Origin: Rhizobium sp. 2MFCol3.1
Lineage (GTDB): Bacteria > Pseudomonadota > Alphaproteobacteria > Rhizobiales > Rhizobiaceae
Length of the DNA stretch: 64,000 bases
Direction of reading: 5' to 3'
Assembly (NCBI RefSeq): GCF_000377565.1
Contig: NZ_KB898353.1
Coordinates: 599,195-663,194, forward strand
This document shows, piece by piece, positions 37,064 through 45,932 of the stretch (positions are counted from its first letter, which is position 1; the number at the start of each line of letters is the position of its first letter). Under the pieces are notes generated by a model, which was given only the letters and a program-made list of their open reading frames with translations, was not told where the DNA came from and searched no databases. A program made the translations under genes and the position numbers.

Positions 37064-38056
37064 ATGGCGACACTGCGCCAAGTTGCTGAACGTGCGGGCT
37101 GCTCCACGGCGACGGCGAGCCGCGTTCTGAACCATAGCGGCCCGGTCAGCCCCGCGATGGTCGGCAAGGTGCGCAAGGCGGCAGGCGAACTCGGCTATCG
37201 CGCTCCGGGCGCCACCGCCAAGGGCGGCCGGCGCCCCGTCATCGGCGTGCTCGTGCCGAGCCTCACAAACCCCGTCTTCGCCGCATCCCTGTCCGGCATC
37301 CAGAACCGCATGCTGAGCGCCGGTCACAGCGTGCTGATCGCGCAGTCCAACTACGATCCGCTGCAGGAGGCCGATGCTGTTTCGGGCTTGATGAGCGAAC
37401 GGCCGACCGGATTGATCCTGACCGTCTGCAACGGCCTGACCAGCCAGGCGCTGCTTGGCGATTTGCCACCGACCGTGCTCTTGCACAATCTGCCGACGGA
37501 GCGCCATCCGGCGGCCGTCACCGTCGACAATTTCGCCGCAGGCCGGGACCTCACGCGCTATCTGCTGCAGATGGGGCATGAGCGGATATTGTTCGTCTCC
37601 GGCAGCTTCGCCGCTTCCGACCGCGCCGCGCGCCGCTACCAGGGCTATCTCGAAGCGTTACGGGAAGTCGGCAAGCTGCCGCTTGCTGCCATGCAGATCT
37701 CCTTCGTTTCGGAATACGACCAGATCGACATCCTGACCGCCATCAGGGATGGTCGCCCGACCGCGATTATCGGATCCAATGACCTTCTGGCGCTTGGGGT
37801 GATCGCAGCGCTCCGTCGCGAGGGCCTGTCCGTGCCGCGAGACATGTCGGTGGCAGGTTTCGACGGCATCGTCATCGGCCGGCTGATCGATCCGCCTCTG
37901 ACGACGATGAACATGCCGGATGCGAGCATGGGCACGACCGCGGCGTCGCTGCTTCTCGACATGGTCGAAAACGCAGCACCAGACCGGCATCTGGAACTGG
38001 CCTATTCGCTCCACAAGGGCGGGACCGTTCGCGATCTGAACAAATCATCCGAATAG
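37064..38056 (+). CDS. LacI-family transcriptional regulator
   Basis: The 330-residue protein has the LacI helix-turn-helix (TLRQVAERAGCSTATASRVLNHSG) and a periplasmic-binding-protein-like effector domain with GVLVPSLTNPVFAAS and GFDGIVIGRLIDPPLTT. It faces the end of the UgpBAEC-like operon and is the nearest regulator of that type. The effector may be a sugar or sugar phosphate. It ends 50 bases before the binding-protein gene of that operon, in convergent orientation, so it is not in its promoter. Confidence 0.9.
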   Translation: MATLRQVAERAGCSTATASRVLNHSGPVSPAMVGKVRKAAGELGYRAPGATAKGGRRPVIGVLVPSLTNPVFAASLSGIQNRMLSAGHSVLIAQSNYDPLQEADAVSGLMSERPTGLILTVCNGLTSQALLGDLPPTVLLHNLPTERHPAAVTVDNFAAGRDLTRYLLQMGHERILFVSGSFAASDRAARRYQGYLEALREVGKLPLAAMQISFVSEYDQIDILTAIRDGRPTAIIGSNDLLALGVIAALRREGLSVPRDMSVAGFDGIVIGRLIDPPLTTMNMPDASMGTTAASLLLDMVENAAPDRHLELAYSLHKGGTVRDLNKSSE

Positions 38057-38059
38057 AAA

Positions 38060-38086
38060 GAGCCGCCGCACGGGGTGCGACGGCTC
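38060..38086. terminator. Terminator between LacI and binding-protein genes
   Basis: Stem GAGCCG(C)CGCA with TGCG(A)CGGCTC and a short loop between two convergent genes. No T run is present, so it may be a weak bidirectional terminator. Confidence 0.6.
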
Positions 38087-38107
38087 GATATCACCATTCG
38101 GTCGCGC

Positions 38108-39373
38108 TTAGCTGCGCGGCAGCATGCCTTCGACGTCCGCGGCTGCGTCGTCGAGTGCTTCCTTCGGCGCCGACGACTGGTCGACGATGCGCGAGAGGTT
38201 GTCGACGATCGTCTGGGTGACGCGGACGCCGTTGGAGCCCGGGAAGGCGTACCACGGAACCATCAGCGGCATCTGCTTGAGGCCGGCCTGGAACAGCGGG
38301 TTCTTGGCATAGAAGTCACCGAGATAATCAGGCGACTTGGCGGCCAGTTCGTTGTTCGGGACGTAGCCGGTGCCCGGTACGACGACCGAGGCACCGTAGG
38401 GGCCGGCCGCGAACTTGGCGAATTTCCAAGCGGCTTCCTGCTTGGCGGCATCCTTGGTCAGGATGACGACAGCGTTGCCGCCGGTCGGCAGGTGGCCCTT
38501 GGCGGGGTCGAGCAGCGGCAGCGGAGCGGTGCGCAGGTCGAACTTGTCGCCGACATTCTTGATGGTGTTGCGCAGAGCACCTGTTGTCTGGAACTCGAAG
38601 CCGACCTTGCCGGCCGCGAAAGCCTGCTCGCCGGCAGACTTCGTGAACACGGGCAGGCCGCCTTCCTTGACCATGCGCTCGATCACTTCGCCGGCCTTCT
38701 GGCCTTCCGGACCGTTGAAGGTGACCTTGCTCTCGTCTTCGCTGAGCATGGAGCCGCCGGCGCCGAAGAGCAGCGCGGAGAACATCCAGTCGTCACCCTG
38801 CCAGCGGAAGTCGATACCATCGACGCCGTTGCCGAGCGCTTTGATCTTACCGCCGAGCGCGATGACTTCGTCCCAGGTCTTCGGCGGGTTCTCGGGGTCG
38901 CCACCGGCGGCCTTAACGAGATCGGCGTTATAGTACATGATCGGGGTCGAGGTCGCGAAAGCCAGGCCGATCTGCTTGCCCTTGACCTGCGCGAGCTTCA
39001 GGATCGTGTCCGAGAAGCCCTGCTCGGCCATGTTGCCGTCTTTCTTGACGAGCGGGCCAAGGTCGACGGCGACATCGCGCTCGTCGATCATGCGCAGGCG
39101 GTTCAGGCCGATGAAGGTCAGGTCGGGCATTTCCGACGTGCCGACCTGGCGAAGGATCGTCTGGATGCCTTCTTCATAGGTCGCCGACGGGCTGGCGAAC
39201 TGGATCTTGATATCCGGATTTTCTTCCATGAACTTCTTCGAGATCGTGTCCATCACGTCCTTGAAGAAGCCCGGCATCGGGTAGTGGACCGTCAGCGTCG
39301 TCTCGGCGAAAGCCGGCACGGTTGTCGCCATCGAGATGGCCGCTGCGGCGAGAAGCTGGGTGATACGTTTCAT
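38108..39373 (-). CDS. ABC transporter binding protein, UgpB-like
   Basis: The 421-residue protein has a Sec signal peptide (MKRITQLLAAAAISMATTVPAFA) and the family-1 sugar or glycerol-phosphate binding fold, with YEEGIQTILRQVG, TSTPIMYYNADLVKAAGGDPENPPKTWDE and FKQTTGALRNTIKN-type motifs. The order here is phosphoesterase, ATPase, two permeases, binding protein. With the phosphoesterase and Pho-box-like promoter sites, a glycerophosphodiester or sugar phosphate is a reasonable substrate. Sugars are the alternative. Confidence 0.85.
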   Translation of the reverse strand: MKRITQLLAAAAISMATTVPAFAETTLTVHYPMPGFFKDVMDTISKKFMEENPDIKIQFASPSATYEEGIQTILRQVGTSEMPDLTFIGLNRLRMIDERDVAVDLGPLVKKDGNMAEQGFSDTILKLAQVKGKQIGLAFATSTPIMYYNADLVKAAGGDPENPPKTWDEVIALGGKIKALGNGVDGIDFRWQGDDWMFSALLFGAGGSMLSEDESKVTFNGPEGQKAGEVIERMVKEGGLPVFTKSAGEQAFAAGKVGFEFQTTGALRNTIKNVGDKFDLRTAPLPLLDPAKGHLPTGGNAVVILTKDAAKQEAAWKFAKFAAGPYGASVVVPGTGYVPNNELAAKSPDYLGDFYAKNPLFQAGLKQMPLMVPWYAFPGSNGVRVTQTIVDNLSRIVDQSSAPKEALDDAAADVEGMLPRS

Positions 39374-39402
39374 CGCTCGTTCTCCTGGGTTGGGGCGACC
39401 GG

Positions 39403-40254
39403 TCAGCCTTTGAGACCGGTCATGGTGATACCCTCGACGAAGCGCTTCTGCGCGAGCAGGAATGCGGCGACGAGGGGAAGGGTGATGATCATGGTGGCGG
39501 CCATCAGCGCGCCGTAGTCGTCACCGGCCTCGGCGGCGCGGAAGTACATCAGGCCGAGAGGCGGCGTGGCGTAATCCTGCCTGGTGATCACGACGAGTGG
39601 CCAGTAGAGGTCGTTCCAGTGGGCGACGACCGAAAAGATCGAAAAGGCGGTGACGGCGGGCCAGGCATTCGGCACGATGACGCGCGCGACAATCCCAAGC
39701 TCCGACATGCCGTCCAGACGCGCCGCATGGATCAGATCGTCGGGCATCGACCGGAAGAACTGAAGGAACATGAAGATCGCGAAGACCGAGATCGAGAACG
39801 GAGCCACCAGCGCGGTGTAGCTGTTGAGCAGCGACAGACTGTTGAAGCCGACATAGAGCGGCAGGGCGGTCGCATGGATCGGCACCAGCAGGCCAAGCAT
39901 GACGAGAACCATCATCAGCCGCGCCGCGCGGAACTTCAGCTTCGCCATGGCGTAGGCGCAGGGAATGGCGATCAGCACCTGGAAGAAGAAGATCAGTCCG
40001 CAGACCAGCACACCGTTCCAAAGAAGCGTTCCCATCGGCACGCGGGTCAGCGCCTTGGTGAAGTTGGCGACGTAGTGGAAGTTCGTCGGGATCAGCGACA
40101 GAGCCGAGGTGAAGATCTCGCTCTGCGCCTTGCCTGCCGTCGACAGCATGAAGACATAAGGCGCGAGGAACAGCAGCGCGCCGAAGGAGAGCAGCGCCAG
40201 GCGGCTGACGCGGCCGAGGGTCCACCGGTTGGCGGTCATCGTGTTTACGCTCAT
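39403..40254 (-). CDS. ABC transporter permease, UgpE-like
   Basis: The 283-residue permease has six hydrophobic segments and the coupling loop with DDLIHAARLDGMSELGIVARVIVP near residues 190-210, as in UgpE/MalG permeases. It overlaps the first permease by 4 bases and the binding-protein gene starts 29 bases after it, in one operon. It forms a heterodimeric channel with the preceding permease. Confidence 0.88.
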   Translation of the reverse strand: MSVNTMTANRWTLGRVSRLALLSFGALLFLAPYVFMLSTAGKAQSEIFTSALSLIPTNFHYVANFTKALTRVPMGTLLWNGVLVCGLIFFFQVLIAIPCAYAMAKLKFRAARLMMVLVMLGLLVPIHATALPLYVGFNSLSLLNSYTALVAPFSISVFAIFMFLQFFRSMPDDLIHAARLDGMSELGIVARVIVPNAWPAVTAFSIFSVVAHWNDLYWPLVVITRQDYATPPLGLMYFRAAEAGDDYGALMAATMIITLPLVAAFLLAQKRFVEGITMTGLKG

Positions 40255-41177
40255 GAGTAGTGCACCCGGCGGTCGAGAACATTGTACTGGAGGAAGGTGA
40301 GCACCATCAGGATGGCGAGGAACACCACGGTCATCGCCGAGGCATAGCCGACGCGCAGATAGACGAAGCCTTCCTGGTAGATGCTGAAGAGCAGCACTTC
40401 GGAGGCGTGGTTCGGCCCACCCTGGGTCAGGGTCTGAACGGTTTCGAAGACCTTGACCGAATTGATGATGCTGATGGTCGTGACGAACAGCGTGGTCGGT
40501 CCGAGCATCGGCCAGGTCACCAGACGGAACCGATCGAAAGCCGACCGGGCGCCATCGACTTCGGCAGCCGCATAGAGCTCACGCGGAATAGCGGTGAGAC
40601 CGGCGAGGAAGAGCACCATGTTGAAGCCGACGGATTGCCAGACACCGATGATCGACAGGCTGTAGAGCACGGTGCTGGAAGCTGCCAGCCAGTTGGGGCC
40701 GGGGATGCCGACCAGCGCCAGCAGGCTGTTGATCGGCCCGATGGTCGGGTGGAAGAGATATTGCCAAACGGTCGCCATGGCGACGATCAGCGATGCCACC
40801 GGCAGGAAGTAGACCGTGCGAAAGAAGCTGCGCGCCGTCGTCTCGCTTTCGATCAGCAGAGCGACGACAAGGCCGAGAACGATCGAAACCGGGGCGACGA
40901 TCGCCGTGTAGCAGGTCGTGTTCCACAAAGCTTTGCGGAAAGCGCGATCGTTGATCAGGTGCGCGTAGTTCTCGAAGCCGACAAAGCGGAACTTGCCCAT
41001 GCCAAGCTCGAAATCGGTGAAGCCGAGCAGGACGACCGCGACCACGGGCAGCAGCACGAAAACAAAGATCAGGATGATGGCGGGCAGCGCCAGAAGCCAG
41101 GCGGTGCGCGCTTCGTTGCGTTCGCGGGCGGCGGTGGTCTTGCGGGCCGTGGGTGCGTCCATGGCGATGCTAGCCAT
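40251..41177 (-). CDS. ABC transporter permease, UgpA-like
   Basis: The 308-residue permease has a cytoplasmic basic N terminus, six hydrophobic segments and the coupling loop ELYAAAEVDGARSAFDRFRLVTWP near 215-240. The ATG at 41177 is preferred because it overlaps the ATPase stop by 8 bases, as expected for coupled genes. A start at 41207 would add ten residues. It is the UgpA/MalF-like member of the transporter. Confidence 0.85.
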   Translation of the reverse strand: MASIAMDAPTARKTTAARERNEARTAWLLALPAIILIFVFVLLPVVAVVLLGFTDFELGMGKFRFVGFENYAHLINDRAFRKALWNTTCYTAIVAPVSIVLGLVVALLIESETTARSFFRTVYFLPVASLIVAMATVWQYLFHPTIGPINSLLALVGIPGPNWLAASSTVLYSLSIIGVWQSVGFNMVLFLAGLTAIPRELYAAAEVDGARSAFDRFRLVTWPMLGPTTLFVTTISIINSVKVFETVQTLTQGGPNHASEVLLFSIYQEGFVYLRVGYASAMTVVFLAILMVLTFLQYNVLDRRVHYS

Positions 41178-42333
41178 GAGCCTTCTCCAAAGTCGCTTCG
41201 ATGGCAATCGGGCTCGCTTTCAGGCGGCTGCCGTCCTCGGCAAAAACCATGGCCTTGTCCGCCGACAGCGAGAGAGCAACGGGCATTCCAGCCGAGACGC
41301 CGCTGGCCTCCGCCGGCGAGAGCTTGGCGATCATGATTTCGCCGATCGCATCGAGCTTACAGTATAGAATGACCTCGGAGCCGAGGAACTCGATGCGCTC
41401 GACCTTGGCCGCAAGACCGTCCTCACGATTATCCGCCAGACGGACGAATTCGGGGCGGATCGCCAGGCTGACCGGCGTGCGGGCTGTGATCGGAGTGTGC
41501 AGGCCGAGCCTGACGCCGCCGAATGACACCATGCCGCTTTCGGCGAGCGCCGGCACGACATTGATGCGTGGCTGGCCGACGAAGCGGGCAACCTCGATAT
41601 GGGCGGGGTCATCGTAAATGACCTGCGGGCTCGCCAGTTGAAGCAGATTACCTCCGATCATCACGGCCACGCGGTCGGCCATCGACAGGGCCTCGGCCTG
41701 GTCGTGGGTGACGTAGACGGTCGGCACGCCGGCGCGCCGATGCAGTTCTACGATCTCGCCGCGGGCGTGGACGCGCAGGTTCGCATCGAGGTTGGAGAGC
41801 GGCTCGTCCATCAGGAACACACTCGGATGGCGCACCATGGCGCGCGCCAGAGCCACACGCTGGCGCTGGCCGCCCGACATCTGGCCGGGCTTTCGGTCGA
41901 GCAGATGGTCGATCTTCAGCGACTTCGCCATTTCGGCGACATCACGCGCGATCGCCGCGCTGATGGCGCGCTGGCCCGGAAGCATGGAGCCGACGAATGG
42001 CAGGCGCTGCGCGCCGGAGAGGCGGCGCATGGCGAGCGGAACGGCAATGTTCTGGCCGGCCGTCAGATGCGGATAGAGCGCGTAGGACTGGAAGACCATC
42101 GCGATGTTGCGATCGGCAGCGGCAATCGCCGACATGTCCTCGCCACCGATGATGATCTGGCCCTGATCGGCGTCATCGAGGCCGGCAAGGATGCGCAGCA
42201 GCGTGCTCTTGCCGCAGCCCGACGGGCCGACCAGCGCGATGAACTCGCCCGGCTCGACGTCAAGGCTGACGCCCTTTAGAATGGCGTTGCCTGAGAAGGA
42301 CTTGGTGATGCCGCGAAGGGAAAGCGCGCTCAT
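41170..42333 (-). CDS. ABC transporter ATPase, UgpC/MalK-like
   Basis: The 387-residue ATPase has Walker A GPSGCGKS at about 35-42, signature MSGGQRQR near 155, Walker B FLMDEP near 177 and a C-terminal TOBE domain. Compared with MalK, about 20 extra residues (around GSMLPGQRAISAAI) lie between the Q-loop and the signature. It overlaps the phosphoesterase gene by 4 bases. Confidence 0.9.
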   Translation of the reverse strand: MSALSLRGITKSFSGNAILKGVSLDVEPGEFIALVGPSGCGKSTLLRILAGLDDADQGQIIIGGEDMSAIAAADRNIAMVFQSYALYPHLTAGQNIAVPLAMRRLSGAQRLPFVGSMLPGQRAISAAIARDVAEMAKSLKIDHLLDRKPGQMSGGQRQRVALARAMVRHPSVFLMDEPLSNLDANLRVHARGEIVELHRRAGVPTVYVTHDQAEALSMADRVAVMIGGNLLQLASPQVIYDDPAHIEVARFVGQPRINVVPALAESGMVSFGGVRLGLHTPITARTPVSLAIRPEFVRLADNREDGLAAKVERIEFLGSEVILYCKLDAIGEIMIAKLSPAEASGVSAGMPVALSLSADKAMVFAEDGSRLKASPIAIEATLEKAHG

Positions 42334-43166
42334 TCCGCTCGCTCCCGCTGCTTCTTCGGCGCTGCCTGCGGGTAGACCTCTTCCACGACGTCGTCGAGGA
42401 AGTAGGCGGTCATCCCTGGTACGGCGACCAGTTCGGTGTTGACGTCGTCGCCAAGCTCGTGCACGGCCGCACCGACGAGGCGCTCGCCCGGCATCTCACG
42501 TTCCATCGTGTCAAGGATGAAGGCCGTCGGCGGCGCCCAGACGACGGAGGTCTGGCCGAATTCGCCCTTCCACGTCCAGTGCAGGTGGCCGCTGCCGAAG
42601 AGCGCGACATCGTGGGCGGCGATCAGGTCGTAGAGCTTGCGGCGCTGCGTCGGGCGCACGCTCCAGTAGCCGGTGTCGCCCTCGTTGGCGTCGTCCACGA
42701 AGAGCGGCTTGTGCGCGAAGATCGCGACACGGCGGTCGCCGCGCTCGGCGAGCGTCTTCTGCAGCCAGTCGAACTGCGCCTGCTCTTCCGCGTCCTCGAA
42801 GCCCATCAGCAGGCTGTTGAGACCGATGATGCGCCAACCGCCGATATCCTTGACCCAATAGTCGGGGCCGACGAGATTGCGCCAGCGCGCCAGACGCTCC
42901 GGATTGACTGGCTGAGCGGAGCCCGGGAGGTGGCCGACGTCGTGATTGCCGGGAACGATCAGCATGGGGATCGACACTTCGCGCATCAGATCCATGGAGA
43001 AGGTCAGATCTTCGTCCTTGTCTGCGCCGTCAACGCTGAGATCGCCGGTGTGGACGATCAGGTCGGCGCCGGTCTCTTCGATCCAGCGGACCAAGGGCGC
43101 CCAGTTGCCGTTGAAATGCGGCTTGTTGGGGCTCAGATGTGTATCGGTGATATGGATGATCTTCAC
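42330..43166 (-). CDS. Metallophosphoesterase, GpdQ/CpdA-like phosphodiesterase
   Basis: The 278-residue protein has the calcineurin-type metal motifs in order: DTH near residue 7, GD near 42 (HTGDLSVDG), GNHD near 75 (VPGNHD), an H in FAHKPLF near 155 and GHLH near 195. The length and class fit GpdQ-type glycerophosphodiesterases and CpdA cAMP phosphodiesterases. It is the first gene of the UgpBAEC-like operon, so it may process the imported ester. The substrate remains inferred. Confidence 0.88.
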   Translation of the reverse strand: MKIIHITDTHLSPNKPHFNGNWAPLVRWIEETGADLIVHTGDLSVDGADKDEDLTFSMDLMREVSIPMLIVPGNHDVGHLPGSAQPVNPERLARWRNLVGPDYWVKDIGGWRIIGLNSLLMGFEDAEEQAQFDWLQKTLAERGDRRVAIFAHKPLFVDDANEGDTGYWSVRPTQRRKLYDLIAAHDVALFGSGHLHWTWKGEFGQTSVVWAPPTAFILDTMEREMPGERLVGAAVHELGDDVNTELVAVPGMTAYFLDDVVEEVYPQAAPKKQRERAE

Positions 43167-43282
43167 GGCGCTTCTCCGGTTCCAAGCCGCCGGCCAAACT
43201 CAGGCCAGCGACGTCTTCCGGCGCCTCTTTAGAGCGATCATGTGTCGTGGGCGTAACACGGCTTTCCAACCGCGTTTCATTT

Positions 43283-43300
43283 TCGTCATCGAATTGTCAC
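43283..43300 (+). promoter_or_regulatory. Pho-box-like repeat (site 1)
   Basis: TCGTCAT-CGAA-TTGTCAC matches the PhoB consensus CTGTCAT-N4-CTGTCAT at 10 of 14 positions. It is in the middle of the divergent region, 117 bases from the phosphoesterase start. Moderate match only. Confidence 0.45.
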
Positions 43301-43393
43301 CGCGCATCCGGGCCGCTTGTTCGTGCATGAGATCAGGGCCAAAGCCGCGCAAGGATCATCCATTCGATGCAGTGGAACGCGAGAACGCGGCAA

Positions 43394-43411
43394 CCGTCAT
43401 CTAACTGTAAA
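43394..43411 (+). promoter_or_regulatory. Pho-box-like repeat (site 2)
   Basis: CCGTCAT-CTAA-CTGTAAA matches the PhoB consensus CTGTCAT-N4-CTGTCAT at 11 of 14 positions with the exact 4-base spacer. It lies 58 bases upstream of the plus-strand ATPase gene start. Confidence 0.5.
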
Positions 43412-43440
43412 GGAAACATTCTAACTAGCTCCTGGGCATA

Positions 43441-43456
43441 TTGCACAGCTGTGCAA
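43441..43456. promoter_or_regulatory. Perfect 16-bp palindrome, probable operator
   Basis: TTGCACAGCTGTGCAA is its own reverse complement. It lies just before the CGGGAG ribosome binding site and start of the ATPase gene, where a dimeric repressor would block transcription. The regulator is not known. Confidence 0.6.
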
Positions 43457-43469
43457 CGGGAGTTGAAAG

Positions 43470-44600
43470 ATGAGCCAAGGCGCGTTTCTGGAATTGCGGT
43501 CGGTTGCCTGCAGATATGGCAACTCCTAGGTTCTGGAGGACATAGACCTCAATATCGAGCGCGGGGAATTCGTCGCCTTGCTGGGGTCGTCTGGCTGCGG
43601 AAAGACGACGCTGCTGCGTGTGTTGGCCGGCTTCGTGACGCCATCCTCGGGATCGGTCTCCGTGCGCCATCGCGAGGTGACGCACCTGCCGCCCGACAAG
43701 CGCGGCATGGCGCTCGTCTTTCAGTCCTACGCGCTCTGGCCGCATATGACGGTAGCGCAGAACATCGGCTACGGTTTGAAGCTAAAGAAGGTCCAACGCA
43801 GCGAAATCGACAAGCGGGTCTCCGCCATGCAGTCTCTTCTGGGGCTGGATGGGCTTGGCGCACGAAAGCCTGCGGCCTTGTCCGGCGGCCAGCGCCAGCG
43901 TGTCGCGCTTGGACGCGCTCTGGCGGTCGATCCGGAGATCCTGCTGCTTGACGAGCCGCTCTCCAATCTCGACGCGCGCATAAGGCTCAGCGTTCGCCAT
44001 GAGCTGCGCGCGCTGCAGAAGCGCCTCGGCATTACCGCCGTTCACGTGACGCACGATCGCGAAGAAGCGATGGTGATGGCCGACAGGATCGTGATCCTCA
44101 ATGCCGGCCGGATCGCCCAGCAGGGCACGCCAGAGGATGTCTACAACAGACCGGCCTCAGCCTTCGTCGCGGCCTTCATGGGCGCCGAGAACGTGATCTC
44201 GCTGACCGGCGCGCCTGATGGCAACGACTTCGTTATCGCTGCGGGCCCGGCAAATGCCGCAGGCCATGTCGCCCTGATGGGGCGAGACCTCGTGCAAGGC
44301 ACCGTCGAGGCGCGCTTCCGGCCGGAGGCGGCGCAAATCCTCTCCGCCGAGACTGCCGTTGTCGGGTCGGGCGTTACGCTCGATGGCGAGATCGCAGCCG
44401 TCAGCTATCCCGGCGGCCATTGGCGCCATGCCGTTCGCGTCGGCGATCGCGAGATCATGGCGGACGCTACTCGCGCATTTGAGCCGGGCGAGCGCGTCCG
44501 TGTTCATGTGCCAGCCGAGGCCCTGTTTCTTTTCAATTCGCCGAGCACCCAGCCGGCAAACACCATTTCCCGGGTTTCGCCCGGGAAAGTCCACGCCTGA
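43470..44600 (+). pseudogene. ABC transporter ATPase gene with an in-frame amber codon at position 20
   Basis: From the ATG at 43470 (GGGAG upstream) the frame reads through an N-terminal ABC beta-strand (LELRSVACRYGNS), then TAG at 43527-43529, then VLEDIDLNI and an intact ATPase: Walker [33 protein letters not shown] and a C-terminal TOBE region, to 44600. Homology is continuous across the stop, so a single change such as CAG to TAG explains it. No good restart codon lies between TAG and Walker A. It could be a recent mutation, a sequencing error or a suppressed codon. The other three genes of the operon are intact. Confidence 0.85.
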
Positions 44601-44654
44601 CCTTTTGATGCCTGACTTTCAGAACCTCACATTTTTATAACAAGGAGAAGCCTG

Positions 44655-45788
44655 ATGCAGAGATTGACGTATGCCGCTATCGCCATTGCTCTCGCGACGT
44701 TGCCGGTAAAGGCCGAAGAGCTGACGGTCGCCACCGCCGGCGACCAGAACATGGTCGATTACATCAACCAGTATCTCGGACCGTTGTTCGAGAAGGCCAA
44801 TCCGGGCGACACGGTTCGCGCCGTCGGCACCGGCCCCGGTGATGCGGGCTCGCAGAAGATTCTGGAGCGTTTCGACGCGCAGGCCGCGGCCGAAGCCAAG
44901 GTCTGGGACGTCGACGTTGCCGTCGTGCACGAAAAGTTCGCCGGGCCGATGGTTCAGAAGGGTTACCTCGAGAAGTATCGCGGCAACATCGATACCGGCA
45001 AGCTCGTGACCCGCGGCAACGCGAAGAACGCGCTGGGCTCGGATGTCGATGGCTTCGTCATGCCGATGTTCAACAGCCAGACGGCGATCGCCTATAACCC
45101 GGCGCTGGTTCCGAACCCGCCGAAGAGCTACGCGGAACTCGCCGAGTGGGCAAAGGCCCACCCGAAACAGTTCGGCTATAACGGTATCAAAGGCGGTGCT
45201 TCGGGCGTGTCCTTCGTCATGGGCTGGGTTTATGCCTTCGGCGGCGGCGATGCCAACAACCTGATGACGGGTCCGTTCAAGCAGGAAGAAACCACGAAGT
45301 GGGACGGCGCCTTCAAGAGCCTCGCCGACTTCACCAAGAACGCCACGCTGACGCCTGGCAACGCCGGCACGCTCGACCTTCTCAGCCGCGGCGAAATCGC
45401 CATGGGCCCTGTCTGGGTCGACATGTTCTACAGCTGGCAGGCCAATGGCCAGCTGCCGCCGGAAATGAAGCTGGTGCTGCCGGCACCCGGTATGCCCGGC
45501 CAGCCGATGCACTATGTCGTTCCTGAAAAGTCGGGCCACAAGGCGCTTGCCGAGAAGTTCATCGCGCTCGCCACCAGCCCGGAAGTTCAGGCCGAAGGCA
45601 TCGTCAAGCGCTTCAACTGGTATCCGGGTATCGACGCCAACTTCGTCAAGCCGAAGCTCGACGACGCGACCTGGAACAAGCTCTTCGTCGACATCACGCC
45701 GGACGATCTTGCCAATAACGGCAAGCCTTTCCCGATCGCGCCTTACAATACCGCGATCCTCGAAGCCTACGAAAAGTCCGTAAAGTAA
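44655..45788 (+). CDS. ABC transporter periplasmic binding protein (iron/polyamine/phosphate-ester type)
   Basis: The 377-residue protein has a Sec signal peptide cleaved near Val-Lys-Ala (residue 20) and a two-lobed binding-protein fold of the spermidine/iron/AfuA-like class, with MPMFNSQTAIAYNPALV near 135 and GGASGVSFVMGWVYAFGGGD near 180. It follows the damaged ATPase gene by 54 bases and precedes two permeases. AfuA relatives bind sugar phosphates, which would fit the Pho-like promoter, but the ligand cannot be fixed from the sequence. Confidence 0.85.
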   Translation: MQRLTYAAIAIALATLPVKAEELTVATAGDQNMVDYINQYLGPLFEKANPGDTVRAVGTGPGDAGSQKILERFDAQAAAEAKVWDVDVAVVHEKFAGPMVQKGYLEKYRGNIDTGKLVTRGNAKNALGSDVDGFVMPMFNSQTAIAYNPALVPNPPKSYAELAEWAKAHPKQFGYNGIKGGASGVSFVMGWVYAFGGGDANNLMTGPFKQEETTKWDGAFKSLADFTKNATLTPGNAGTLDLLSRGEIAMGPVWVDMFYSWQANGQLPPEMKLVLPAPGMPGQPMHYVVPEKSGHKALAEKFIALATSPEVQAEGIVKRFNWYPGIDANFVKPKLDDATWNKLFVDITPDDLANNGKPFPIAPYNTAILEAYEKSVK

Positions 45789-45793
45789 GCCTG

Positions 45794-45827
45794 CGAACCG
45801 CCTTCTCTCCCGGGGGAAGGCGGTTCG
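45794..45827 (+). terminator. Intra-operon hairpin after the binding-protein gene
   Basis: A perfect 12-bp stem (CGAACCGCCTTC / GAAGGCGGTTCG) with a 10-base loop and no T run lies between the binding-protein and permease genes. It may keep binding-protein mRNA more abundant than permease mRNA. Confidence 0.6.
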
Positions 45828-45932
45828 ATTGACCGGATGAGAGGTGGCACGCGGTGTCGCTGTCATCTCGGCGGCGCCGGTCTTTGTCACCGCCTCCTCT
45901 CATCCGCCTCGCTCGCGTCTCAAGGTCGTAAC

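Larger units (their letters stand above)
43167..43469. promoter_or_regulatory. Divergent promoter region with Pho-box-like and palindromic sites
   Basis: A 303-base non-coding region separates the two importer operons. It contains two 7-4-7 direct repeats resembling Pho boxes (43283-43300 and 43394-43411) and a perfect palindrome at 43441-43456. No ORF here looks real. Confidence 0.55.
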
